DNA from: Microbacteriaceae bacterium
GTDB lineage: Bacteria > Actinomycetota > Actinomycetes > Actinomycetales > Microbacteriaceae
Length of the DNA stretch: 64,000 bases
Assembly: GCA_025464995.1 (NCBI GenBank)
Contig: JAODMO010000056.1
Span: 109,725-173,724 of the forward strand
Direction of reading: 5' to 3'
Shown piece after piece: positions 56,632 to 64,000 of the stretch. The number at the start of each line of letters is the position of its first letter. Position 1 is the stretch's first letter. Below the pieces are notes generated by a model. That model made no database searches. It was not told the DNA's origin and was given only the letters and a program-made list of their open reading frames with translations. The translations under genes and the position numbers were made by a program.

Positions 56632-57027
56632 GTGACGAGCGCATCAAGGCACCTCAGCATCCACATCGACCGTTCGCCGGTCGACGTCTACCTGTATGCG
56701 TCCGACCCCGCGAACCTGCCGCACTGGGCGAGCGGCATCGGCGACTCGATCGAGCTGGTCGACGGCAACTGGGTCGTCGAGTCACCAGCTGGACGCATGA
56801 TCATCGCCTTCGCCTCGGCGAACCCGTTCGGAGTACTCGATCACGTCGTCACGATGAACACCGGAGAGAGGTTCTACAACCCGATGCGCGTCATCGAAGA
56901 CGGAGACGGCGGCGAGGTCGTGTTCACGCTCCGCAGGGCCGCAGGCCAGGACGACGACGCGTTCGAGACGGATGCCGCGACCATCGTCGCGGACCTCGAG
57001 AAGCTCCGCAGCATCCTCGAGTCGTAG
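56632..57027 (+). CDS. SRPBCC-like family protein
   Basis: RHLSIHIDRSPVDVYLYASDPANLPHWASGIGDSIELVDGNWVVESPAGRM...; GTG start. Confidence 0.7.
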   Translation: MTSASRHLSIHIDRSPVDVYLYASDPANLPHWASGIGDSIELVDGNWVVESPAGRMIIAFASANPFGVLDHVVTMNTGERFYNPMRVIEDGDGGEVVFTLRRAAGQDDDAFETDAATIVADLEKLRSILES

Positions 57028-57178
57028 CGTCCGCTCGACTACGGGCGTCGGGCCCTCGAGCTCGGCGAGGCCGAGGCGCGGGAGGATGTCTTCGGCTTCA
57101 ACACCGAGGCGAAGAAGCTTTAGGACTCGCTCGGCTGCCGCGTGACGGCGCCCCAGACGGACAAGCCGCTCTGAGGGG

Positions 57179-57561
57179 CGAATGGGCCGGCTGATACGCC
57201 GGGTTCTGTTCACGCACGCCATACGACGCGCGCTGGACGGCCATCTATCTACGACGTACGTTGCCGCACGCCTCTAGCGGTCTACCCGGGAGCTGGACGA
57301 GCAGCCCGTAACGCTCCCTGTGTGACCTTGCTCCTGGCGAGGTTTACATAGCCGATCGGGTCACCCCGGCCGCTGGTGGTCTCTTACACCACCGTTTCAC
57401 CCTTACCCCGCCCCGGTGAGGGGGCGTGGCGGTCTGCTTTCTGTTGCACTGTCTCGCGGGTTACCCCGGGTGGGTGTTACCCACCGCCTTGCTCTGCGGA
57501 GCCCGGACGTTCCTCGGGCACCATCACTGGTGCACGCGACCGTCTTGCCGACCCATTCGAG
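57179..57561 (-). ncRNA. rnpB: RNase P RNA, bacterial type A
   Basis: Reverse strand: gaggaacgtccgggctc, cagaaagcagaccgcc, gtaagggtgaaacggtg, gtaaacct; terminal pairing cgaatgggtcggc / gccggcccattcg. Confidence 0.93.
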
Positions 57562-57578
57562 TCGAGTCTACCGGGCGC

Positions 57579-58319
57579 TCAGATGCCCGATTCCTTCGTG
57601 CGCACGAGGATGGCCTCGCTGCTCGCGCACATGATGACGGCATCGGGGGCCGCCGCGCGGATCTCCTGCATCTCGTTCTCGAGCAGCTTCACCCCGCTCG
57701 CGCTGGAGACGCCGTAGCGCAGGTGCGAGGCTCCGACGCCGTAGCGGGCGCGCTGCTTCTCGTAGAGCGCGAGGAGGTCGGCGGGGATGGTGGCGGCGAT
57801 CGTCGACCGGTCGGCCGTCGCACCGGCGATTTCCGTCTCGAGCACGCCGAGGTCGGCGTCGCGTTCGTCGACTATGACCTGGATCTGCGCCCGAAGCGCG
57901 TCGATCTTGCCCGTCGTCACCGCGAGAGCGGCCTCACGCTCCTCGAGCTTCTCCATGACCGAGAGCTCGATCTCCTCGAGGGCGTACTGGCGCTTCGCGA
58001 GGTTGGCGAGCTCGTGCTCGAACGCCTGGGCGTCCTTCGCCGACGTCGACGACTGCGCGCGGTCGGTGTCGCGCTTGATGCGTGCGGCGACGACCGTGAC
58101 ATCCGACTCGATGCGGCCGAGCTCGATCTGCACGTCTTCGCGCGCGCCCGACTGCTCGAGCGCGACGACGCGGAGGGCCTCGATCTCCGCGGTGAGCGCG
58201 GCGATCGCGGCATGCTGCGGAAGCGCCTTCGCGCGGTGCGTGAGCTGGGCGATCTTGGTATCGAGCGCCTGGAGGTCGAGCAGGAGTGCCTGCGATACGG
58301 GGCTGGCTGTCAGAGCCAT
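57579..58319 (-). CDS. CT398/DUF164-like coiled-coil protein with degenerate zinc ribbon
   Basis: MALTASPVSQALLLDLQALDTKIAQLTHRAKALP...; C-terminal EIRAAAPDAVIMCASSEAILVRT lacks most Cys ligands. Confidence 0.78.
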   Translation of the reverse strand: MALTASPVSQALLLDLQALDTKIAQLTHRAKALPQHAAIAALTAEIEALRVVALEQSGAREDVQIELGRIESDVTVVAARIKRDTDRAQSSTSAKDAQAFEHELANLAKRQYALEEIELSVMEKLEEREAALAVTTGKIDALRAQIQVIVDERDADLGVLETEIAGATADRSTIAATIPADLLALYEKQRARYGVGASHLRYGVSSASGVKLLENEMQEIRAAAPDAVIMCASSEAILVRTKESGI

Positions 58320-58378
58320 AGGGTTCTCACCGGTTTCTGTGGAGTGATCTCGTGGATGGAGTGCTGGTGAGGGTTCGT

Positions 58379-59200
58379 CTACTGCACGATGACGAAGTCC
58401 CAGGGGTCGGTGCGGATGTCGCTGACGGTGATGGTCACGTCGGGCAGGGCGTCCCGCAGCTCCGCTGCCGCGGTCTCGAGCCAGAGCCACTCGCTCGCCC
58501 AGTGCGACACGTCGATGAGCGCGGGGCCGCGGGCGATGCGCGCGTTCTCCCGCGCCTCGGAGGCCGGGTGGTGCCGCAGGTCGCTCGTGATGTAGACGTC
58601 GGCCGCGAGCACGGCCTCGGCGGTGAGCAGCGAGTCGCCCGCTCCCCCGCACAGGGCGACGGTGCTCACGGGTGCGTCGAAGTCGCCGGACACGCGGATG
58701 CCGCCCGCCGTCGCCGGCAGGATCTCGCCGAGTGCGCGCGCCAGGGTGCCGAGCGTCGTGGCCGCGGGGAGAGTGCCGACCCGGCCGAGTCCGCGTTGCG
58801 GATGCGTCGTCGACGGCACGATCGGCAGCGTGTCGACGAGCCCGAGGCGCGCGGCGAAAACGGCGGACGTTCCGGTCTCCACCACGTCGGCGTTGGTGTG
58901 GGCGGCGATGAGCGAACATCCCGCACGGATGAGGCGGCCGAGCATCGCGCCCTTGTAGCGGTCTTCGGCGACCGACGTCACGCCGCGCAGCAGGAGGGGG
59001 TGGTGCACGAGCAGGAGGTCGACGCCCGCCGCTATCGCCTCGTCGACCGAGTCGGCGACGGCGTCGACAGCCAGGTGGATCGACCGCACCTCGGCGCTGG
59101 GGTCTCCCGACAGCAGGCCGGGGGCATCCCACGACTCCGTGCCCGAGAGCGGCCAGAGTCGCTCGACGGCGGCGTTGACCTCGGCGACTGTGGGGAACAT
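58379..59200 (-). CDS. Nif3-like dinuclear metal center hexameric protein
   Basis: LWPLSGTESWDAPGLLSGDPSAEVRSIHLAVDA, LLLVHHPLLLRGV, LIAAHTNADV. Confidence 0.92.
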   Translation of the reverse strand: MFPTVAEVNAAVERLWPLSGTESWDAPGLLSGDPSAEVRSIHLAVDAVADSVDEAIAAGVDLLLVHHPLLLRGVTSVAEDRYKGAMLGRLIRAGCSLIAAHTNADVVETGTSAVFAARLGLVDTLPIVPSTTHPQRGLGRVGTLPAATTLGTLARALGEILPATAGGIRVSGDFDAPVSTVALCGGAGDSLLTAEAVLAADVYITSDLRHHPASEARENARIARGPALIDVSHWASEWLWLETAAAELRDALPDVTITVSDIRTDPWDFVIVQ

Positions 59201-59243
59201 GCGTCGATTCTACGTTGGCGCGAGCGGCTCGGAGCGGTCGGGC

Positions 59244-61658
59244 TCAGAGGAGCGCGGCGGCCGTCTCCTGGCGCCGCACGGTCGGCACGCCGGCGATGAT
59301 TGGCGTGAGCAGGCCGAGCACGAGAGCGACGATGACGCCGAGGTCGCTCGCCGCGAGCTCGGAGTCGAGCGGCACACCGCCGACGGCGAAGAGGTAGCCC
59401 TGCCAGGCCAATCCGCCGCTCGAGGCGCTCGTCAGGCCCCAGCCGACCACGGTGATGCCGACGAGGGCCGGCAGATTGACCCAGTTGACCGACGGGTACA
59501 CCCCGCCCGGCCCGAGGAGCGACGCGCCGTGCAGCGGTCGATTGCGGATCATGGCGTCGGCGGCGAAGATGCCCACCCACGCGGCCACCGGCACCGCGAG
59601 CGTCGTGGCGAGGTCGCGGAAGACGGCGGTCAGGTCGTCGGAGAGCACGCTGAACAGCCCCGCGAGGATCGCCAGCAGCACACCGACGACGAGGGTCGCC
59701 CACTGGCGCTCGAGCCTCACACCGACGCCCTGCAGGGCGAAGGCGCCCGAGTACACCGTGACGACGACGGCCGAGAGCAGGCTGACGCCGATCGTCGCGA
59801 TGAGCGGCACGGCGTACCAGCCGGGCACGATCGACTGGAGGGTCTCGATGGGCCGGGTGGCCAGCCCGCTGGCGAGGGCAGGGTCGGACGCCGCGAGCAG
59901 GGCGCCGTAGGCGATGAGGAGGAATGTCGGCACGGCGGTGCCGAACGTCGCCCACAGCATGTTCCCGCCGCTGCTGCTCTCGGGGCGCTGGTAGCGCGCG
60001 AGGTCGGAGCTGCTGTTGGCCCAGACCAGGCCGACGAAGCTGAACACCAGGATGGCACCCGTGGTGACCAGCACCCATGACCCGTCCGGTCGGGTCAGAG
60101 CGGCCGCGACATCCACTCGTCCCGCGGTGATGGCGACGAACCCCACGATGAGGAGTGCCGAGAGCACGCTCGCCGCGAGTTGGAAGCGGGCGAGCAGCGC
60201 GTACCCGAGGAAGGCGACAACGACCGCGAGCATCACCCCGACGACGATGAACACGATAACGAGGCCGCTCGTCGGGCCGCCTCCCCCGAGGACCCCCGCG
60301 ATGGAGGCGGCGAACAGCCAGAGCAGCACCGCTCCCCAGAAGACCCGGGTGACGAGGGCGAGCACCGCCGGCACGATGTTTCCGGCGATGCCGAACGCGG
60401 CGCGCGACACGACGACGGTCGGCTGACCGCTGCGTTTGCCCGCGAGCGTGCCAAGCCCGAGCGGAATGAACGACAGCGCGACCCCCGCGAGGGTGGCGAC
60501 GATCGCCTGTCGCAGGCTCATGCCGAGCGACAGCACGACCGCGCCGAAGGCGACACTCACGAGCGACGAGTTGGCGGCGAACCAGAGCCAGAACAGGCGC
60601 GACGCGCGTCCGACCCGGTAGTCCACCGGCGTGGGGCGGAGGCCCGAGAGCTCGAGGCTGAACACGGGCGCCCGTTCCCGACCGAATTCCGTCGGCGGTC
60701 CGTCGTGCTCGGCGAGGGTCGGGGTGGAGCCGGCGGCGGGCGGCAGACTCGCAACGGTCGGCGCGGCCGCTGGGGCTGTCGACGGAGCGGCGGTGGCGGG
60801 ACCCGGGGCAACGGGAGCGGCGGCAGGCGCCGTCAAGACGATCGAGGCGATGCCGCCGGTGTCGACGCTGATGGCACGCGGCGCGCTCGGCGGCGGCGCC
60901 GCGGACGGCTCGACGAGGGCGGGCGGTGCGGAGATCGACAGCATGGCGGGAGGGGCCGGTGTGGAGGACGCCGGGAAGTCGGGCGCCCACTGCACGGGAA
61001 TCTGCGACGTCGTGAGTTCTTCCGGGATCGTGATCTCGCTGAAAACGGGCCGCACCTGCGCGACGGCAGCGAGCGCCTCGGGAGTGCCGACCGCGAGCAT
61101 CGACTGCTCCCACTCGCGGTACTCCTGCACCTCTTCCTCGCGGAGTCGCATCTCGTTCTCGAGGGTGTCGATTGCGCTGAGCGTGCCGCCCGGCTGTCTG
61201 CCCGTCTCGCCGAGCACGGAGAGCAGTTCGTCGTCGGGCAGTGACCGGCGTCGCGGAATCCACGGCTGGCCGGCCGGTGGAGCGAGTGTGGCCGGGTCGG
61301 CCACGGGCAGTTCGGCGGCGGGCGGATCGGGGACCCACGGCCGGTACGGCGCCGCGTGCTCGGGCGGCAGCGCCGCCGGTTCGTCGGAGCGGTCCCACCG
61401 CAGCGCGGGCAGGTCGAGTTCGTGGCGCACGGGCGTGACCGCGTCGTCGCTCCCGTCCGGGGCCGCCGATGCCGGACGCGGTACCGCTGGCTGGGCAGCA
61501 TCCGTCGCGGTGAGATCGGCGAGCTGATCCGCATCCGGCAGGGCGACGACATCGCGGTACTGGGGCGGCGGAGTGTAGGTGGAGCGACGCAGGCGCGGCG
61601 GGGCGAACGCTTCTTCCGCCTCGTCGTTCGGCGCGTCGCCCGTGCTCATCATGCGCAA
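59244..61658 (-). CDS. NCS1-type cytosine/purine permease-like protein with long N-terminal extension
   Basis: C-terminal about 440 aa multi-TM (FVGLVWANSSSDLARYQRPESSSGGNMLWATFG); N-terminal about 360 aa P/A-rich. Confidence 0.78.
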   Translation of the reverse strand: MRMMSTGDAPNDEAEEAFAPPRLRRSTYTPPPQYRDVVALPDADQLADLTATDAAQPAVPRPASAAPDGSDDAVTPVRHELDLPALRWDRSDEPAALPPEHAAPYRPWVPDPPAAELPVADPATLAPPAGQPWIPRRRSLPDDELLSVLGETGRQPGGTLSAIDTLENEMRLREEEVQEYREWEQSMLAVGTPEALAAVAQVRPVFSEITIPEELTTSQIPVQWAPDFPASSTPAPPAMLSISAPPALVEPSAAPPPSAPRAISVDTGGIASIVLTAPAAAPVAPGPATAAPSTAPAAAPTVASLPPAAGSTPTLAEHDGPPTEFGRERAPVFSLELSGLRPTPVDYRVGRASRLFWLWFAANSSLVSVAFGAVVLSLGMSLRQAIVATLAGVALSFIPLGLGTLAGKRSGQPTVVVSRAAFGIAGNIVPAVLALVTRVFWGAVLLWLFAASIAGVLGGGGPTSGLVIVFIVVGVMLAVVVAFLGYALLARFQLAASVLSALLIVGFVAITAGRVDVAAALTRPDGSWVLVTTGAILVFSFVGLVWANSSSDLARYQRPESSSGGNMLWATFGTAVPTFLLIAYGALLAASDPALASGLATRPIETLQSIVPGWYAVPLIATIGVSLLSAVVVTVYSGAFALQGVGVRLERQWATLVVGVLLAILAGLFSVLSDDLTAVFRDLATTLAVPVAAWVGIFAADAMIRNRPLHGASLLGPGGVYPSVNWVNLPALVGITVVGWGLTSASSGGLAWQGYLFAVGGVPLDSELAASDLGVIVALVLGLLTPIIAGVPTVRRQETAAALL

Positions 61659-61661
61659 ATA

Positions 61662-62160
61662 CTAGAACGACACGGGGTCGCTCGGCGGTTGCCGAGCCGT
61701 GGCGAGCACAGTTACTCCGACGAGAATGAGGAGAAGTCGAACCAGCCCACCGGATGGAGTCGCTCGCCTACCACGAGCATCGCCAGCACGGTCGCAACGA
61801 GCGGCTCGATGAGGGTGACGGATGTTACGACGCTGCTCCTGAGATGGGTGAGCCCCTGGCCGACCAGGAGGTACGCGACGAACGTCGGACGGACCGAGTG
61901 CGACCACGTTGCCGATGGCGACGCCTGCCTGGTCCACGGCGCTGTAGAACGCGAGCGGGTAGACCACCACGCCGAGCGACCCGATGAGCAGCCAGCGCAG
62001 CGCCGCGGGATCACGCAACGCGACGACCGACGCGCGTGCCGCCACCGAGAACAGGAGGATGCCGCCGACGGCCATCGCGCCTGCACCGATCGCCAGCGGG
62101 CTGACGTTTGACGGCAGGAGGCTCGCGGCGGTGCCGGTGGTGCCCCACGCCTCTCCCCGG
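61662..62160 (-). pseudogene. Truncated, frameshifted EamA/DMT-family transporter
   Basis: ALRWLLIGSLGVVVYPLAFYSAVDQAGVAIGNVVALGP in one frame, then TFVAYLLVGQGLTHLRSSVVTSVTLIEPLVATVLAMLVVGERLHPVGW in another; middle missing. Confidence 0.75.
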
Positions 62161-62286
62161 CCGGTACCAGAGATTGTTTCGCGCGAGTACCCCGCGTCGG
62201 GGGGCCATCGCCCGGTGTTACTTTTGCTCGATCGGCTCACCCTACGCCGACGCTCACCCCACGTCTCCTACCCGAAGTGGACACCC

Positions 62287-63195
62287 GTGAAACTCCACCG
62301 CACCGTCGCGGTCTCGACCGCTCTCGCCCTGTTCGTCACCCTCTCCGCCGCCGGCGCTGCCGTCGCAGCACCAGCCGTCGACCAGACGGCTCACGCCCGT
62401 CAGGTGGCCTCTATCGTCACTCCCACCACCACGACGCTCACGGAGAGCGAGTTCGCCTCCGCCGGCTACACCGCCGCCGTCTCGGGCTTCCGGGCCGGGC
62501 AGGTGACCATCACTCTCAACGGCAACAGTCTCGACCCCGTCACGCTCGACCCGACGGGGCAGTTCACCTTCAGCTACGACAACGGCGGAGCGGGTCTCGC
62601 CCCGGGAACCTACACCTTCGAGTTCAGCCAGCAGAGCGCGGGTTCGCAGACGGCGATACTCGTCATCGTCACCGACACGGTGCCGACGCCAACGCCGACG
62701 CCGCGCTGCTCCGCCGTCCCGGCGGTGATCACCGGCTCAGCGCCGACGAGCATCACGATCACGGGCATCCAGACGACGGGGCTCCCGGTCACAGCCACCG
62801 GCTTCATCGCCGGCGAGACGGTCGATGTCATCTTCGGCGCGGGGCAGTCTGCCACCGTCGTCGGCCAGGCGGTCGTCGGAGCCGATTGCTCCGTCTCCTA
62901 TTCGCTCGTCGTCACGACGCCGCTGCCGGCGGGCACCGCCTACACCGTGACGCTCGCGAGCGACACGGCGCAGATATCGTTCCCGTTCGCCGTCGTGGCA
63001 GACGTCGTCACGAGCCCCGTCGCCATCGTCGCCCCGCCCGCAGCGGCGCCGCGAGCGGCTGTCCGCGCCTCCTCACCGCAGCTCGCCGCCACCGGCTTCG
63101 AACCCGCGGGCGGGATGTTGGTGGCCGCCGGGCTTCTTTCCGCGGGTGCCGCGGCGTTCGCCCTCCGTCGCCGGCTGATGCTGGGGCGCGACTGA
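62287..63195 (+). CDS. Secreted protein with Ig-like repeats and LAATG-type sorting signal
   Basis: Signal peptide MKLHRTVAVSTALALFVTLSAAGAAVAAPA; C-terminus PQLAATGFEPAGGMLVAAGLLSAGAAAFALRRRL; GTG start. Confidence 0.78.
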   Translation: MKLHRTVAVSTALALFVTLSAAGAAVAAPAVDQTAHARQVASIVTPTTTTLTESEFASAGYTAAVSGFRAGQVTITLNGNSLDPVTLDPTGQFTFSYDNGGAGLAPGTYTFEFSQQSAGSQTAILVIVTDTVPTPTPTPRCSAVPAVITGSAPTSITITGIQTTGLPVTATGFIAGETVDVIFGAGQSATVVGQAVVGADCSVSYSLVVTTPLPAGTAYTVTLASDTAQISFPFAVVADVVTSPVAIVAPPAAAPRAAVRASSPQLAATGFEPAGGMLVAAGLLSAGAAAFALRRRLMLGRD

Positions 63196-63245
63196 AGCCC
63201 GCAGCTGCGGGCGGAAGCGAAGCAGCTTCTGGGCGGCAGCCGCCG

Positions 63246-63690
63246 TGCTGGCGCGCTGCCTCTGGGCGAACGGCGCACCGTCGACGCTCCGCCCGACCTA
63301 TGCCGCGGAACGGGACCTCTCCCCCGTCGTCATCACCTTCATCTTCGGCACCTACCCCGTGGCGCTGCTCCTCGTGCTGCTTCTCGCCGGCGGCATCACC
63401 GACACGATCGGCAGGCGGCGGGCGATCCTGCTCGGCGTCGGGCTCGTCGTCGTCTCGACGCTCGTCTTCGCCGTCGCGCCCGATCTCGGCTTCCTATTCG
63501 CCGGTCGCGTGCTGCAGGGCGTCGGAACGGGGTTAGCGCTCCGTGCCGCGAGTGCCGCCCTCGTGGAGTACAACGTGTCGGCGAACCCGCGTTTCGCGTC
63601 CGCGCTCACGACGGTGTCGACATCCGCGGGCCTGACGCTTGTGCTTTTCGTCAGCGGCGGTCTCGCGCAGTACGCGCCGTGGCCCCCGCA
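63246..63690 (+). pseudogene. N-terminal MFS transporter fragment truncated beside tRNA-Val
   Basis: DLSPVVITFIFGTYPVALLLVLLLAGGITDTIGRRRAILLGVGLVVVSTLVFAVAPDLGFLFAGRVLQGVGTG...GLAQYAPWPPQ, then the frame reads into tRNA-Val. Confidence 0.7.
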
Positions 63691-63708
63691 GCTGAGCTTC
63701 TGTCACGA

Positions 63709-63784
63709 TGGTGGGCCCTACCGGGCTCGAACCGATGACATCCACGGTGTAAACGTGGCGCTCTACCAACTGAGCTAAAGGCCC
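63709..63784 (-). tRNA. tRNA-Val (anticodon TAC)
   Basis: Reverse strand gggcctttagctcagttggtagagcgccacgtttacaccgtggatgtcatcggttcgagcccggtagggcccacca; cloverleaf with encoded CCA. Confidence 0.95.
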
Positions 63785-63842
63785 GTTGCTTCGGTGAACC
63801 GAAGTAACGCGTGACCATGATACTCGGTCTAGACTTCCGAAA

Positions 63843-64000
63843 ATGGCCACCGAACCCAAACGCGTCGCCCGGGCGGAACATCGCTGGCCCGTTGTCATCG
63901 CAATCCTGGTTGCATTGATCCTCTACGCAACCCTTCCTAGCAGCTTTTTACCCGCACTTCGCTACGGCGTTGTGATCATCGGGATACTCCTGCTCATTCC
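63843..64000 (+). CDS. Small membrane protein, incomplete at window end
   Basis: MATEPKRVARAEHRWPVVIAILVALILYATLPSSFLPALRYGVVIIGILLLIP... Confidence 0.55.
   Translation, partial: MATEPKRVARAEHRWPVVIAILVALILYATLPSSFLPALRYGVVIIGILLLI

Noticed and set aside
57025-57174. Amber readthrough or recoding after the SRPBCC gene
   Set aside because: Two TAG codons and a TGA with no recoding element visible; a decayed relic is simpler
57426-58370. 314-aa plus-strand ORF
   Set aside because: Overlaps rnpB and is antisense to the CT398-like gene
59032-61398. 788-aa minus-strand ORF
   Set aside because: Out-of-frame Arg-rich shadow of the permease and Nif3-like genes

Overview
The window is about 64 kb of high-GC actinobacterial chromosome. 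Gene content and order (DUF3000, DUF3159/DUF3710/dut/DUF3093/DUF4193/SepH, parC/parE/sigA, DUF4191, glnA/glnE/glnA2, rnpB) suggest Microbacteriaceae; this is an inference with no 16S in view. Most of it is conserved housekeeping: ammonium transport, beta-oxidation, dxs, aconitase, a type II topoisomerase pair, primary sigma factor, leucyl aminopeptidase, lipoamide dehydrogenase and E2, glutamine synthetases with the GlnE adenylyltransferase, panB, map, polyphosphate glucokinase, RNase P RNA and tRNA-Val. The most unusual part is the parE-sigA interval (about 27.5-33 kb), which holds two altered cell-wall gene pairs. (1) Two translationally coupled alanine racemase paralogs have reciprocally degenerated active sites. 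One lacks the PLP lysine and most of the barrel but keeps the trans-acting Tyr and Met motifs. The other keeps the lysine and barrel but lacks the Tyr and Met motifs. This predicts an obligate heterodimer with one composite active site. (2) A coupled MurT/GatD pair has GatD with its catalytic Cys replaced by Ala (AIAGGWQLLG) and MurT with no cysteines, so no Cys4 zinc ribbon. In a lineage with group B peptidoglycan, where the D-Glu alpha-carboxyl carries the cross-bridge, this suggests an amidase repurposed as an amino-acid ligase. Other observations: a pseudokinase, a degenerate zinc-ribbon protein, GlnR-like boxes before glnA and amt, three decayed genes (UDP-glucose dehydrogenase, DMT transporter, MFS transporter abutting tRNA-Val), and an LAATG-type surface protein. 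All calls come from reading the sequence and ORF track; no searches were run.
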